Shown piece after piece: positions 14,293 to 27,604 of a stretch of DNA of 64,000 nucleotides (positions are counted from its first letter, which is position 1; every line of letters starts with the position of its first letter). The notes below the pieces were generated by a model, which saw only the letters and a program-made list of their open reading frames with translations, searched no databases and was not told the DNA's origin. The stretch is taken from NCBI GenBank assembly GCA_016584495.1, contig WAID01000006.1, positions 3,472,001 to 3,536,000 of the forward strand, in the 5' to 3' direction. Source of the DNA: Celoporthe dispersa (lineage: Eukaryota > Ascomycota > Sordariomycetes > Diaporthales > Cryphonectriaceae). The position numbers were made by a program, and so were the translations under genes.

Positions 14293-14650
14293 TATTGAGC
14301 AGCTGAAATATGCAGTACATTGCAGATATATTATAAAAGATGCTCTCTCTTCAAAGAAGAAAGAGAAATGATATCTATCCTAAATATATATATAGTTGTC
14401 AAAAGCTATGGGAGAATACAAAGTGAATTCACTATAGTTATACTTAGTAAATTCATCCAGTATTCGCTAATGAATTCACTATGCATTCCATAGTAAATGC
14501 ATTATGCATTCTCTAGTGAATTCACTATATATTCTATAATAAATTCATTATATATTCATTGATGAATTCACTATGCATTCAGTGATGCATTCACTATACA
14601 TCCTATAATGAATGCACCACCAAGTGATGGTGAATAATGCAAGTGCATCA
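14293..14650 (-). repeat. 5' LTR of element B
   Basis: 358 bp, starting TATTGAGCAG (TGTTG with G to A) and ending GTGCATCA. Differs from its partner at 3512 almost only by C/T and G/A. On the minus strand the internal side continues ATAGTAGCTATAATATG, a sequence kept in A, B and C directly against the LTR and so the best candidate for the primer-binding site. Confidence 0.88.
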
Positions 14651-14959
14651 AAACATCTAATCTATATATATTCCTAAATATAATCGAATTTCTTTATAAA
14701 TCTGATATTTGGTTTTTCAATAATATAAATAATCTTATCTTATTCTCTAATTAGAAAGCATTTATTCTTTATTTTCTTTGCAAAATATATTCTGCAGCTA
14801 TAATATATATAGGAAATCTATATAATCTTATAATATTTTCTATAATAATAAGCAATTTTAAAATCTTTATACTTAAGAGTTTCTGCTTTTTAAAAAAATA
14901 TATAAATAAAGATTTTCTTAAATCGTTATATTTAGATAATATATTTAGTCTATTCTTAT
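14651..14959 (-). mobile_element. Element Ga, fragment 2
   Basis: Collinear with 32,276-32,580 of Gb, e.g. the shared AATATAATCGA near 14,680 and CTATTCTTAT at the right end. It lies between the insertion of B and the insertion of the M-LTR composite. The last four bases (TTAT, 14956-14959) reappear at 46441-46444, the TSD of the composite. Confidence 0.85.
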
Positions 14960-15167
14960 TGTTGTAGTAGCCAGTGAAGTGAATCTTAGGATATGGAATA
15001 TAAGTGAGTCTTAAGGTCGTTCAGATATAAGAGTGCAGCCCCCATTCATTTTTTTTCTACGCTTAGACAAAAATAATAAGCAATCTTCCCTTCTTTTCTC
15101 AATTTGAGCCCTCTAGATAAATCTAAAGCAAGCTTTTCATCCTAATCTTATATATATATAGCCTTCG
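14960..15167 (+). repeat. Left M LTR, first part (split by element C)
   Basis: TGTTGTAGTAGCC...GCCTTCG, matching the first 208 bases of the M LTRs at 46127-46440 and, reversed, 41662-41975 and 57927-58239. Interrupted at CTTCG by element C. Confidence 0.88.
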
Positions 15168-15525
15168 TGTTGGGCGGCTGAAGTATGCAGTGCATTGCAG
15201 ATATATTACAAGGGATGCTCTCTCTTCAAAGAAGAAAGAGAAACAATATCTATCCTAGATATATATATAGTTGTTAGAAGCTGTGGGAGAATACAAAGTG
15301 AATTCACCATAATTACACTCGGTGAATTCACTCGGCATTCGCTAGTGAATTCACTATACATTCCATAGTGAATGCACTACGCATTCTCTGGTGAATTCAC
15401 CATACATTCCATAGTGAATTCACCATACATTCACTAATGAATTCACTATGCATTCAGTGGTGCATTCACTATATATTCTATAGTAAATGCATTATTAAGT
15501 AATAATGAATAATGCGAGTGCATTA
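15168..15525 (-). repeat. 3' LTR of element C
   Basis: 358 bp, TGTTGGGCGG...GTGCATTA (last C of GCATCA mutated to T). Its left half keeps more C and G than the partner at 25951. Confidence 0.88.
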
Positions 15526-16452
15526 ATTGCCAGCCCTTTATAGCTTTTGTCCGCAAAGGAAATATTTTGATAAAAGGAAATATATTAAGAGACTATTCTT
15601 AGCTTTACTATAGATATAAGTTGAATAGCTCAAAAGAGTTGCTAATCTTTTAAGCTTATATTCTTATATAAGATTAGAGCATCTACTTTTTAATCTATAT
15701 TCCGAGTATTATACAAAAGAAACTATTCTATTATCTGTATTGTTCGCAATACTTAATACTAATCAAGTATCTTGTATTAATTTATATCTGCTATAAACGC
15801 TATAAGTTTGTAATATAAGAAAGTAAAATATTAAGAGCAAAACTCTAACTTTATTTCCTTGATTTCCTTATTTGAATTTATAGCTTATGCATTTTTCTTA
15901 TTTTCCTAGAGCTAATATAGATAAGGCTATAGCTGTATTAACTAGCAGATATCCGATCAAATGCTCTAGAGATAGATTGCTATTTCTATACTCTAATAGG
16001 AAATAAGTGCTAGTAAGATCTCCTAGTAAAGGCTAGCTAATATAGATATATTCAGTTAATTATGATAGCTTTCTATCCTGAATTAATAGTTTAAAAGAGA
16101 AAATATAGCTGAAAATATATAAGATAAAAGAAATTCGAGACTTTTAATCAGTACGAATATAGTTAATAATTATATAATAATTAAAAATATGCTAATCTTA
16201 TATCTGATCTTTTGATTATAGCCTATTAAGGGTAAAATATAGTAAATTGATAGTGAATTCAATTATAGCAAGAAGAGATTCGAGAATCTAGACTAATATA
16301 GATATAATTGATAACTATATGGCAATTAGAGATATACTAATCTTATATCTTCCTTTTTAACTATAATCTATTAAAAAAAGATTTATAGAGAATTATTATT
16401 GAATTTATCTATAATAAATAACTTTTAGTATCTTTATTAGATATTTCTAATT

Positions 16453-18551
16453 CTATTAAGTCTTTTATAAAAGAGATTTGTCTCGCATATAGATATCTTT
16501 CTCTATCTTATGCACTAAAAGCTCAAAAGCTATAGTAATTTCTTTATTTATAATCTTATCTGCAATAATGCAATAATTATCGGCAATTAGAAAGAAAAAA
16601 CTTAATAAGGCTTTTGGTATCAAAATATTAGTTGATAGTAACTAGCTAGCGTTTGTATTCCCAGATTGCTTCTAGAGTAAGGATTTACTAGCAATTAGCT
16701 ATCCATTTATTAAAAATCTTCTGATAGTCAATTTAACTACTATTCTTAGCTTGGATTCTTTTAATAAGTTTAAAATCCTAATTGTATTCTAGTATATAGA
16801 TCATAATAAAGTTGATACTTATATTCTGAATTATAGCTTTCTTCGTATCTATCTTAGTCAGCTTATCTCTGAATTTATAAATCTAATATGCAATATCTAT
16901 TATAAAGATATAGAAGATATTGGATAGATTGCTGGCTATAGTGAAGTGGCTAATACTGCTATTTAGAGAATGGGTGAATTGGGAGATAGAGTCTCCAATC
17001 GTAGCAGTAGATTTCTCTTATATAATAGGGATATAGCCAAAAAGGATCTCGTATTAAGCATTAATCTTAGCTATCTATTTAAAGTATATATTCTCTTTCT
17101 ATATATTGGGAGGAATAGTATTCATAGCTATAGAAACTTTTAAGCCAGGAGATAAGCTTGCATTTTGGAATAGGTTGGCTAGAGTTCGACTATCAAAAGG
17201 CTGCTCGATAGGATTATTAAGGAAAGGATTAGGGAGAGATCGAGATTTAATCTCCTCCAGATTATTGTCTAAATCAGCTTAGCTGCGCTTGCAGCTAAGA
17301 ATAATAAAGTTTCTCGCTATTATAGCCGAAAGAGTAAGGGCTAGCTGAAGCATGCCAATCTCTAATTTGCTTATAATAGCTAGAATAAAATAGATAGTTT
17401 TTGCTATTTTCTTCTATATAGCAAGAGTATTATAAGGCGCTTAGCAATTGTATATTATTATAATTTCTGCTAAATTAGCAGTATAATAAATTGCATCTAG
17501 CTTATTATTTTTAAACTGCAGCTGGGCAATCTCTATAATCTCGTTATCTATATAGATAAATTAGCTCTTATAATCCTAAGATTAGTTGATAGATTAGTCT
17601 ATAATATCCTACTAGATATATTGAGAAAAAGAAGAAATAAAAAGAGTAAAAGCTAGCTTATCTATATAGAGGATATTCGCAGTAAATTCGAGTACTTATA
17701 TAAGAGAATTATTATTTATATTGCTTATTAATTTTTCTTTATTACTTTTATCTTTACCTTTCTCTCTTATGAATATATCTAGGTTGAGATTCTAGCCTTA
17801 GTAGATTGGGCTAGCTTAGTCTATTTAGATAGGAATTAGATAATCTCTAATATATTTCTTAGCTTATTCGATTATAATAGAGCAGCTAATTAATTAATAA
17901 TCTAATTCTGATTGTAAAATATAGATATTAAATTCGATTTCTCAATCGATAGGATCTATATAGCTTTTATAGATAATAGCCTCTCGAAAAGCTTTGGTAT
18001 AAGTGATCTATCGATAGAGGAAACTATTTAGATAATTCTTTATTATATAGATATTCTTGTAAATCCAATTCTCTTTCTTGAAAAAATAAAAGGCCTAATA
18101 GTAATTGTCAATTATAAGGCAATTGTATAGTAAAGCTTTATAAATATATTTAGCATATTCTATAATATAGCTATATCTGTACTCTTATTCTATAGAATTC
18201 TGGAATATAGAATATAGTATTATATAAAAATCAGATATATTATATACTATTAATTATCAATAGACTTTCGCAATATAAAAATAGAGAAGCAGATTTATAG
18301 GATAGCTTTATATAGACTTAGTAATAGTCTATATAATCCTTAAGCGCGAGATATTTAGGATGAAAAGCTAGTAAATGATAGTTCTGATAGAAGAATATAG
18401 AGTAGGAAATAATAAGAAGAAAAAGATCATAATCGTAAGAGTGTATATAGTTGGAAAATATAGTAGTTTGCTGATGGATAATTAGTAATAGCAATAGAAG
18501 AATATATAGTAAATTTGTAAAAGAAGATGCGCATATTATAAGCAGATACAA
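16453..18551 (-). pseudogene. ORF3 of element C: unknown protein downstream of the chromodomain
   Basis: Collinear with the ORF3 frame of element B. The amino end is fully open for 77 codons (18551 down to 18318), starting MYLLIICASSFTNLL and rich in Leu/Ile/Ser; the likely start is this ATG. Downstream the frame is broken by RIP-type stops but keeps the same order of recognisable stretches as B. Survival of the same frame in two separately mutated copies argues that it was a real gene of the family. Function unknown. Confidence 0.6.
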
Positions 18552-18715
18552 TAGAAAATAAAAAGCTTGGTAGGATTATGAAATCAATTTAGGTAATTTC
18601 GTAATAAATTTACTATTGCTTAGAAACCAGATATAGTAATATTCTTTATAATTGATTTCCTTTATCTGCTATTTGAGACGAAATTTGTAGGTTTTCGTTT
18701 TTGTGCAATCTTTCT

Positions 18716-21700
18716 TGTCTGCGGGGCATTGAATTCATCTGCAATTCATCTGGCTTAAGCCTCGTCGCCACAAGTCGTCGATAGAACTTAGCTTTATCTC
18801 TAAAGCGCTCTATTAGGCTCATCTTCTTATCGAATTCTTAGACTAATCTATTAGCTAATAAAGCATTTTTTGGCATTTATATATTGAATTGGCTTGGATA
18901 TTCTATCTACTTTATTAGATATTCAGTTTTTATAGATCTATATCTATATCTCTATTTATAGTAGCTAATAATCTTTTCTAGTTTATAATAATAGTAATCC
19001 TTTTAGTATTTATCTATATCTAAGTCCTTATCTATTTTCTCTGAATTCTAGTATATTAGGTCTTATTTATAAAGATTGCTTTATAGTAAGCTTATAGCTA
19101 ATAACTAAGTGATAGAAATTATTGAATATATATTTATATATAGAGGTAATTTGAATTCATATGCTAAATTCCCAATCTTTTTTATTATTTGAAAGGATTC
19201 TATTTATTATTGGGAGTACTTTTATAATAGATTGCTTAGAAGAAAATAACTATTTCCAATCTAGATATATATCCAGTCTTGGGGCTGGAAAGAGATTTGT
19301 TTATATTATTTGTCGTATTGCCATTTTGCAGCTATCTGCGCCTTAGTGATTGCGAATTATGCTTTCTCCTGAAAGATATCTTTGGCTAGCTTTAATATAT
19401 TATCTGCTATCTATATACTCGCTATTAGATTGAACTTATATAGAATTTGGTTAGCTGAACACTTGATAGTTTGATAATATATATTATTTAGATTGAATTG
19501 CAATATTAATATAGTTTTAATCTACTCAATATCTGAATTTGCTGCAAAAAAGTATCTTATTGCTAGTTCGATTATTTGATTCTTGATCTCAGATTGCCTA
19601 TCAATTTGAGGATATTAAGCAATAGAATAAGCTAGCTTAGTACTTATAGCTTTTTATAATACTTTCTAGAATATTGATAGGAATTTGGTATTCCTATCTG
19701 AAATAATTTTTGTAAAATTCCTTAATTAGAGAGATATAGCAATTTGCATATAATTTTTGCTTAATCTTCTGCAATATAGATTGCATTCTCTGGAATAATT
19801 ATAATAGCTTTGGAAAATTTATTAATAATTATAAGGAAAGTATTCAAAAGAGTATCTTTGCATATATTTATATAGTATTCGCAGCTAATATTGTTGATAT
19901 TCTAGTTACAAAATCTATAGTAATTATATAGAAAGGAATTGAAAGAGTCAGGATTAATTGCATTTTACTAAAGAATAGCTAATTATTATTGCTATTTTCC
20001 TAGCATATTCGGCAAATAGAAATATACTTATCGATTTTAGCATAGTAGTATTTGATAATTAGATAATTAATAAGATTATGCTAGACTCGATTTGCTCCGA
20101 AATAATGCTTATTATTATATATATCTGCAATAAATACTATAGCTATAGTATTTGGAATATATAATTATCATTTACTATTAAGATTTTGGAAATATAGCAG
20201 CCTATCGATATCTTTTGCAAAAGATAATTTGGTTTTACTAATCTATTTATCTAATTATTATAAGATTCTTATCTATTTTGGATGATTAAAGTATTCTTTC
20301 TTAATCTGGATTTTTATAGATTCGTTTATATATAGTTTGGATATAATATAGATAAGCTTATTCTTTTAGATTTTGTCTAATATCTTTTTATCTTCTACAA
20401 ATTATTAGATAAAGAGTAGTCTAGATATTGCATTCGCTAGAATATTTGATTTGCTTGGGATATAATAAGCTTCTAAATCGAATTGACTCAAATATTTTGA
20501 AGCAAATATAAATTTGAGATTTGTTTTGATTTTATCTATAATATTCAAAAAAGTAGAATAGATAATATCTATAGTAGCTATATAGTTTATCAAAATATAA
20601 ATTAGCTTAGCTTAGTTTGATTTAATAATAATTTATAATTTTCAGACTAGCTAAATTAAATAAGCTATTTCTAGTTCTATAAGTTAGTATTTTTATTCTA
20701 TAATATTAATAATCTTGCTAAAGTATAGTATAAGTTGGATAGCAGTTCTTGATATTAGAGAAATATTATTCTATATATAGTTAGATGCTAATTGAAAAGC
20801 GATTCTTGAAAATCTAGTTTCTTTAAAAGCGTCTAACTATATAAATAGTAATCTATCTGGATTTTGGTAAAAGAGTGCGTTTTTGGCTCCTAAGGCAGTC
20901 TTGAGATTTTTAAAGCTAGCCTGCTTTTCAATAGTAGATTCAAATATCGCTTTTGAAGTATATCTCTTTCGCTCTTGACCTTTAGGTAGATAATCATTAT
21001 TATATGCAGTATGCAATATCTCTGTCTTTCTTTTTTGCAATAGGTCTATCCGTTGACTGAATCTTGGAATTAGATAGCGAAGCTATCTAGTAAAGCTCAA
21101 TGAATTTCTCCAAATATTGCAAGATTATCAGAAATTTGAGATCTTATATAGCTTATAGTCGTTGCTTTATATTGCAAATGCCCAAAGTATCTACTTTGAA
21201 ATCTAAAAGGTATATTAATAGATATCTAATAAACAATTTGGATCCAAATAAAGTAATATATTTGATAGTAAATAGATCCAGAATGGATTTCAAATATTAG
21301 AGATATTCCTTTATAATGAATAAATAGATAATAATATCATCAATAAATGCAGTATAGAAATATTTATATAGCTGTAAGAGTTAGTCTATGAATTGCTAGA
21401 TATATAATAATGAATTCCGGAATCCTATAATTGCAATATTAAGTCTTTCCTACTTTTGATAATTAATGATTGTAAATCGATTACGATAAGCAGAGTATAC
21501 TAGGAATTGGTAAAAGAATAATTATGCATTTATAATAATAATGAATATTTTCTCGCATAGCTGCTTGATTATTTCTTATTACAAAAGCAATAGGTAAGCG
21601 TCCGGAATAGCAATTTGATTTAAAGCCTAGAGATTTACAATTATCTATCCTTTCCTAATTAGATTAGATCTTTTCCAGATTATAAAAATAAGCGCTCCGA

Positions 21701-24700
21701 ATAGGATAGCTCTATCTACCCATTCTGCTTATTCTTTAGTATAAAGACTATCTATAATTTCGTTAATAATCTTTTAATTTTCTTTGCTAGAATAGTATAG
21801 TTTTCTGCTAATCTTATAATTCTGCCAACTTTCCACCAAATCAATGCATAATTGCTGATTGATAGGAATATCTATAAAAGCTATATTCTCGAATATATAT
21901 AAATATTATTATATCAACTGAATCATTTATCATATAAATTCAGGCAATTGGTTATATATATGTATGCCAAAATCGATCTTTATCTTATTGATTATATCAT
22001 TACATTGAATATCCAATCTATTTAATTCTTTGAACTTCTTGCTATCCAATAGATAATCGAATTGCTCAATATTATATATAAACTCCTAATCTATAATATA
22101 AATAGAATATAAAGCATCGATCTGAGTATTATTTAATTTTTATACTAATAGCATAATACTATCCTACTAGAGAAATATATTTATATCTTGCAAATGAAAA
22201 TAATTAGAAGGGTTCTCCAGTCTTGCTATATAATCTGCTATAAAAAGCTGGATAGTTTCCATAAATTATCCTTTTCTCAAAATGATAGGGATATTAGACT
22301 GATTTATAGCCAGAATTATCGAAATCTTCTGGGAAATTTAGCTTATAAAGCAATTTATTTAATTTTCCTAATAGGGCCAGAATAGGAAAATTATGTTTTT
22401 AGTAATTCCTTTACTACTATAAGAATCAAAGTATGCATATTAGATAATAGAGTAATTCTTCGAGCAATCTTTGCTGGAAAATGAGTAAATTCTATTCTAG
22501 CGAAAATATCTATAGATACAATTGCTCTTTAGTAATACCCAAAGCGAATAAAGCTTTCAGAATTTAGTATATCTACTTAATATAGAATATTAAACTCTTA
22601 TCTTAGAAGAATACTAATATTAAGCTAGTCTAATACCTATATACTAATTCTAGTTTTAAGAATTATTAGTTTCCTCTATTTCTATTTATAAAAATACAAA
22701 TCGAATTCAATCTAAGCTTAAGCAATTAATAAGCTAACTTTATGCAATTTCGCTTTAGTATCTCAATTCATTATTGCATTAGAAAAACTCTTTATTAATT
22801 CTGCTGAGATTGCATATCGATTAGCTCTTATATTAATGCATATATCAATATCTGATCCTAATATCTTTACTTATGCTATTGCGCAAGTATAAATATAAGA
22901 ATTCTCTCAGTATAGAGTGATATTAGGCAGTAAGCTTGGATATTTCAATTCACTACTATTCTAGAGAGATATTAGAGCAAATAGGGCATTCGGGCAATTC
23001 CGCTATAAATTAGCTTATTAATAATATTTAGCATAATATGAATAATGGAAAAATATATTATAAATTGGATAAGTAGTTTCAAATATACTTATATCCAAAT
23101 CTATAATAATCAATTCCTTCTAATTAGCAATCTATATATTTTCTTCGAATATAAGATTATCTTTTTCTTCTATAGAATCACTTATATAAGAATTCATTTC
23201 CTCTTTATAACTCTTCTCTTGATTATCCTTATTTTCCAAATATCCTAGATTAATCTTATTATCTATTGGATAATATTCTTATTGCAGAATTTATTCTTCC
23301 TTCTTTATATTATAGGCAAGTTCTCTATTATCGATATCGAAATTGATCTATATAGATAGTAAGAATCTTCTATATAAATCTTTTCTAGCGAATTGACGAA
23401 AGAGCTGAAATTTCCTAGAATTAGATCTATTATCTTTAATAGACTCTTCTCCTATATTATTAATAATCATTTTTCGTAAACCAAATATTAGCAGACAGTT
23501 CTAATTAGACTATTCTCTTTGCTATTATCTAGCTTTAATAATCAATCTCTATTGCTCCAGAGTTATCTTATGGAAATCTTATTCTAGGATGTAATATAGG
23601 TTCTTGGATTATTATAAAAGGATTCGAGAATAGAATAATATTTTATAATAAGATGGACTTAATCAGTTTTTTAGCTATTAGAATATTATTAATAGTAAAT
23701 GAATATTGATATTTGGAATTCTAGAAAGCATTGCCTCTAGTTGCCTTATTATTATTATTATTTCTTATTAAAGTCTAATTATTCTTGCAGCTTCCAATAG
23801 ATACTAGATTTTCTGCTTATTTTTAAGCTTTTTCTCGAAGCTTTTAGTATTGATCTTATAGCTGAATCAATTGAAAGATCGAGCTACCAATTCCTTATTA
23901 ATCCAATCCTATATATTATAAGCTAAATAAGACTTAGGGTATTCAGCTAATTTGCTAAATTTGCATATTTAATAAGTGAATTCAAGAATATTTCGATTGA
24001 CTCGAACATTTTTCCTTAAATATTATTGATTATCTAATAATTCCTCTGCTATTTTGCAAGATATAGAAAAATCTCGAATCAACTAATATTTCTAATACTT
24101 CTAACTATTCTATCCCGCAGTAAATTCTATCTATTTATCATAGGATAAAATAGAGTAGAATTATATATAAGCTATGCTTGCTAAATATATTAGCAGATTA
24201 TAACTCAGATATTATATCTGAATTTAGCTTCTGCTGATATAAATTTTATATTAGTTAATAAATACTTATAGATCTTTCCAGACTATCATTTTGCTATCTA
24301 TTGAAGAAATAATCAGAAGATTATCATAGTTGTTCTAATCTTCATATAGCTGGAAATAACTAATTATATTCTCTTTGAACTCTTTATCTATAAGAGATAG
24401 TAGAGTTTGTTGAGATTGGGGAAAATATTATAGAGGACTTATTCGCTTATAGCTATACAGGAGATCTTTTCTATTATTTCTATCTGAATTACTGGGTTCT
24501 GATAAATCTAATAGTAAATTCCTATTTATAATTAGATCATTTTATAAATCTTCAACTTCTGATAGAAAACGATCTATATTTATTGAAAATTTATTAGCAA
24601 TTCTTTGATTATCTATAGCTTCTATTATATAAAAATAAGCATAAGGCTTTATTATTTTTTTCTTTGCGAGAGTATATAGTATAGATGCCTAATTGCAGTC

Positions 24701-25760
24701 TTTAAGCTTTTGGAGAATTTGAGTTTCCTTAATATATACTAAGGACTGAATTCAATCTATAAGCCTATTGGAACTGAAGTAATTGCATAAATCTAGCTTA
24801 TGCTGCTTTCTTATCTGAAAATCTATCTCGATAAACTTTTCGGATTTTAAAGAGAAGCAGCTATTCTTCGAGAGATCTATATCCAATTAAAGACTTTTCA
24901 GATTAGACTATTGATAATCTGGGGATAGCAATTGAATAACTTTCTGAATTTCTTTCTGCTGAGAGAAATGTAGAAATGCTAGGTAGATTTGTACTTTCTG
25001 GACTATATATATTAGAATAGCTATCTCCGAAACTATAATCTGAACTTTATTTATTAGCGAGATAGCTTATAAGAATTATAATATCTAAAGCTATAGTATC
25101 TTTATAAAACGAGATCTTCTATTCGACTCTCAAATTGCTAGTAGGTTATTTGCTTTTAGCTTTAGCTAAAAGATAGAGAATAGAAGAGTTTTCGCTAATA
25201 TCTTTGCAAATAATCAATTCCAATTCTTTAGTTGTATATTATAGCAGTAATTGGAATCATAATTTTCTTTCCATATTAAAAAAGTCTATTATATATTAAT
25301 AGTATTCGTTTTCTGTTTTCTATATTCCTAAAGTCTGCAAAAGATTATAATCTGGATCTTTAAAATAGATATTTATAAGAGTATTGAAGCTCCTTAAAGC
25401 TAATTATCGCTTTTCGAAAGTATTTGCTTCAGCTAATTAATTGATTTTAAACTGTATTTATAAATCGTAAACAAAATCCTAATTGCTTTGAGTCTATAGA
25501 TAAAACTTTTTAAGGAATATCTCTTGCTTTCCTAAGCTCTAATTCCTTAGATTTAATATTCTAGATATCTTTTTTGCCCAATTTATTACTTTATTCAAGC
25601 AATTAATCCGATTAATCGATTATTTGCGAAAAGAATTATACTATTTAGCCAGAATTTGCTAGTTTGCAAAGACATAAGCTATATTAATTATAGCTCAGTC
25701 TTCATCAATTACTCACTCGATAGTATAGAATTTATGAAAAATAGCTTTGAATTTATAAGC
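18716..25760 (-). pseudogene. gag-pol of element C, RIP-inactivated
   Basis: Minus strand. RT: GLRALNQIAIPDAYPLL-type segment near 21,600-21,680 and the catalytic box FIDDIIIY near 21,320, both Asp retained. RNase H: a 67-codon open piece at 20837-21040 with LPKGQERKRYTSKA and LLFI. Connection domain: 20405-20593 with LEAYYIPSKSNILANA. Integrase between about 19.2 and 20.3 kb. Chromodomain near 18,860-18,980. The gag side fills 22.9-25.8 kb by position. Multiple stops rule out function. Confidence 0.8.
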
Positions 25761-25950
25761 TTATTAAAGCTTATTAAATTCAATCCAATTATCCAATAAT
25801 AGAGAGAGAATTCTATCCCAATTCATAGTAATTACTGCTTTAGACGATAATATAATCCTTATCTATATTGATTTCAGTATAAATTAAAACAAAATAAGTA
25901 ATAATAAGATATCTCTTATATTACAAAATATGCATATTATAGCTACTATT

Positions 25951-26308
25951 TGTTAAGCAGCTGAAATATGCAATACATTGCAGATATATTATAAGGAATA
26001 CTCTCTCTTCGAAGAAAAAAGAGAAATGATATCTATCCTAGATATATATATAGTTGTCAGGAGCTGCGGGAGAATACAAAGTGAATTCACTATAGTTATA
26101 CTCAGTAAATTCACCCAGCATTCGCTAGTGAATTTACTATGCATTCTATGGTGAATGCACTACGCATTCTCTAGTGAATTTACCATATATTTCATGATGA
26201 ATTCACCATACATTCATTGATGAATTCACCACGCATTCAGTAATGCATTCACCATACATCCTATAGTGAATGCACCACCAAGTGATGGTGAATGATGCGA
26301 GTGCATCA
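25951..26308 (-). repeat. 5' LTR of element C
   Basis: 358 bp, TGTTAAGCAG...GTGCATCA, followed by the TSD CTTCG. Adjacent inner sequence is the same ATAGTAGCTATAATATG (minus strand) seen in A and B. Confidence 0.88.
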
Positions 26309-26313
26309 CTTCG

Positions 26314-26420
26314 TTTATTATCATCCTTATAACCGATTCAGCATACTTGGATTGCATAAGCCTTTGCCTATTGCTTTGATATTCATTCTTTTATGCGATA
26401 GCACTCGAGATTCTAATTTA
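26314..26420 (+). repeat. Left M LTR, second part
   Basis: Continues the M LTR after element C; matches 46,334-46,440. With 14960-15167 it gives 315 bp. Ends TTCTAATTTA where the less mutated copies read TTCTGGTTCA. Confidence 0.85.
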
Positions 26421-26923
26421 ATAATGCAATAAGTATAGACTTAGCTATTCAAGCTAATAATTCAAAGCTATTTTTATTATAGCTTATAAGAGCTAATAAT
26501 AGCAGCAAATCATATTCTATAAATAAGTATATTTCTTTTCTCAATATTTTTTTCTTTTAATTATTTTATTTGAATATTAATATTCGATAAGCTATATATT
26601 ATATCTAGATTCTAAATTATATCTGAAGCTTTTCAAAAGAAAGCAAAAGCTAAATAAAAAGAGGATAATATAAGTTCTAATTAGCAAATAATAAACGAAT
26701 TATCGAATTCGTATACTAATATTATAAAGAAATAAATTCTTTTTTCTGCAATTCCTTATTATTCTTATATAAAATCTTATATATCTCAAGCCTATATATA
26801 CTAATATAGATATGATTTTAATAAGAATAGATCTTTAATTAGAATAATAAGTATTATATTTTTATTAAATAATACTTTATAGCAAAAAGCAAGATAAGCA
26901 ATTAAGCTTCTAATCCGAATAAT
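26421..26923 (+). other. Leader-side interior of the composite element, no gene seen
   Basis: About 500 bp of very AT-rich sequence between the left M LTR and the insertion point of Gb; it continues at 34573. No frame or repeat of interest was found. It should contain the primer-binding site of the M-LTR element, but none is recognisable. Confidence 0.5.
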
Positions 26924-27405
26924 TGTAATGAGTACTGCAGTAATCCGAAGATTCCTAAGTACTGATTGGATTTATGCTAGCAAGAGAGATATCAAAAGTG
27001 TTGAGTCCTTGAATATGGAACCGTACAAATCCTAATAAGCAATGCAAATGTTCACTGCTTTTAAGGCTATTCAATATATAAGACTGAATATTTAGATTAA
27101 CGATTAAAGAGCTATATACTGAATCTATCTACTGGTAATGAGTATATTCTTATATATCCAGCTCTTCAATCCTATCTAGAATGTCTATATTCTGATTATT
27201 ACTAAGCAAATCCTTAAATTGTTTGCCTAGTAATCGATTCCTTATAGGCAGTAAATCCTAGATTCTAATCCTTACTTACATAATCCTGCATTCTCTTCTT
27301 CTGTATTAGAATATTAGACTCTCAGCTCTAGAGAAGTCTATTCCGGATAGCTTAGGTATTATGCTATTTCCCTATTGTAATCTGCATATTGGATAGATCA
27401 TAATA
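26924..27405 (-). repeat. 3' LTR of element Gb
   Basis: 482 bp. Compared with its partner at 34086 it carries more T and A at C/T and G/A differences in the part nearest the interior (e.g. CTATTCCGGATAGC against CCGTTCCGAGTAGC). Confidence 0.9.
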
Positions 27406-27604
27406 TTATCTCCTTCCTATAGATTATTATTCCTAACAATTTTCTATAAGTTTTCAGCTTATTCCCTATTTTCCCTATTATTCTTTCCTAATCGAGATAT
27501 CTCGCAGAGTTAAGAATTCTTATATTCAAAAATCTATTGCTATTCTCAAAAGTACTGCTAAGCGCGATTCTCTAATTGCTTGCATTCTGAAGAATTTTAT
27601 CAAA

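Larger units (their letters stand above)
3512..14650 (-). mobile_element. Element B: complete RIP-damaged Ty3/gypsy chromovirus, 11.1 kb
   Basis: Bounded by two 358-bp LTRs (3512-3869 and 14293-14650). Flanks are AAATA on the left and AAACA on the right, a 5-bp TSD with one C/T difference. The flanking DNA (2827-3511 and 14651-14959) is continuous with one stretch of Gb around 32,276, which proves insertion into Ga. On the minus strand the order is 5' LTR (right), gag-side region, reverse transcriptase, RNase H, integrase, chromodomain, then an extra ORF of unknown function, then the 3' LTR. It aligns with element C along its whole length at an offset of about 11,656 bp. Confidence 0.92.
15168..26308 (-). 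mobile_element. Element C: complete RIP-damaged Ty3/gypsy chromovirus, sister of B
   Basis: Two 358-bp LTRs (15168-15525, 25951-26308) flanked by an exact 5-bp TSD, CTTCG (15163-15167 and 26309-26313). The flanks together rebuild one M LTR, so C landed in the 5' LTR of the composite element. The interior is collinear with B, with the same minus-strand order of domains and the same extra ORF after the chromodomain. Confidence 0.94.
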
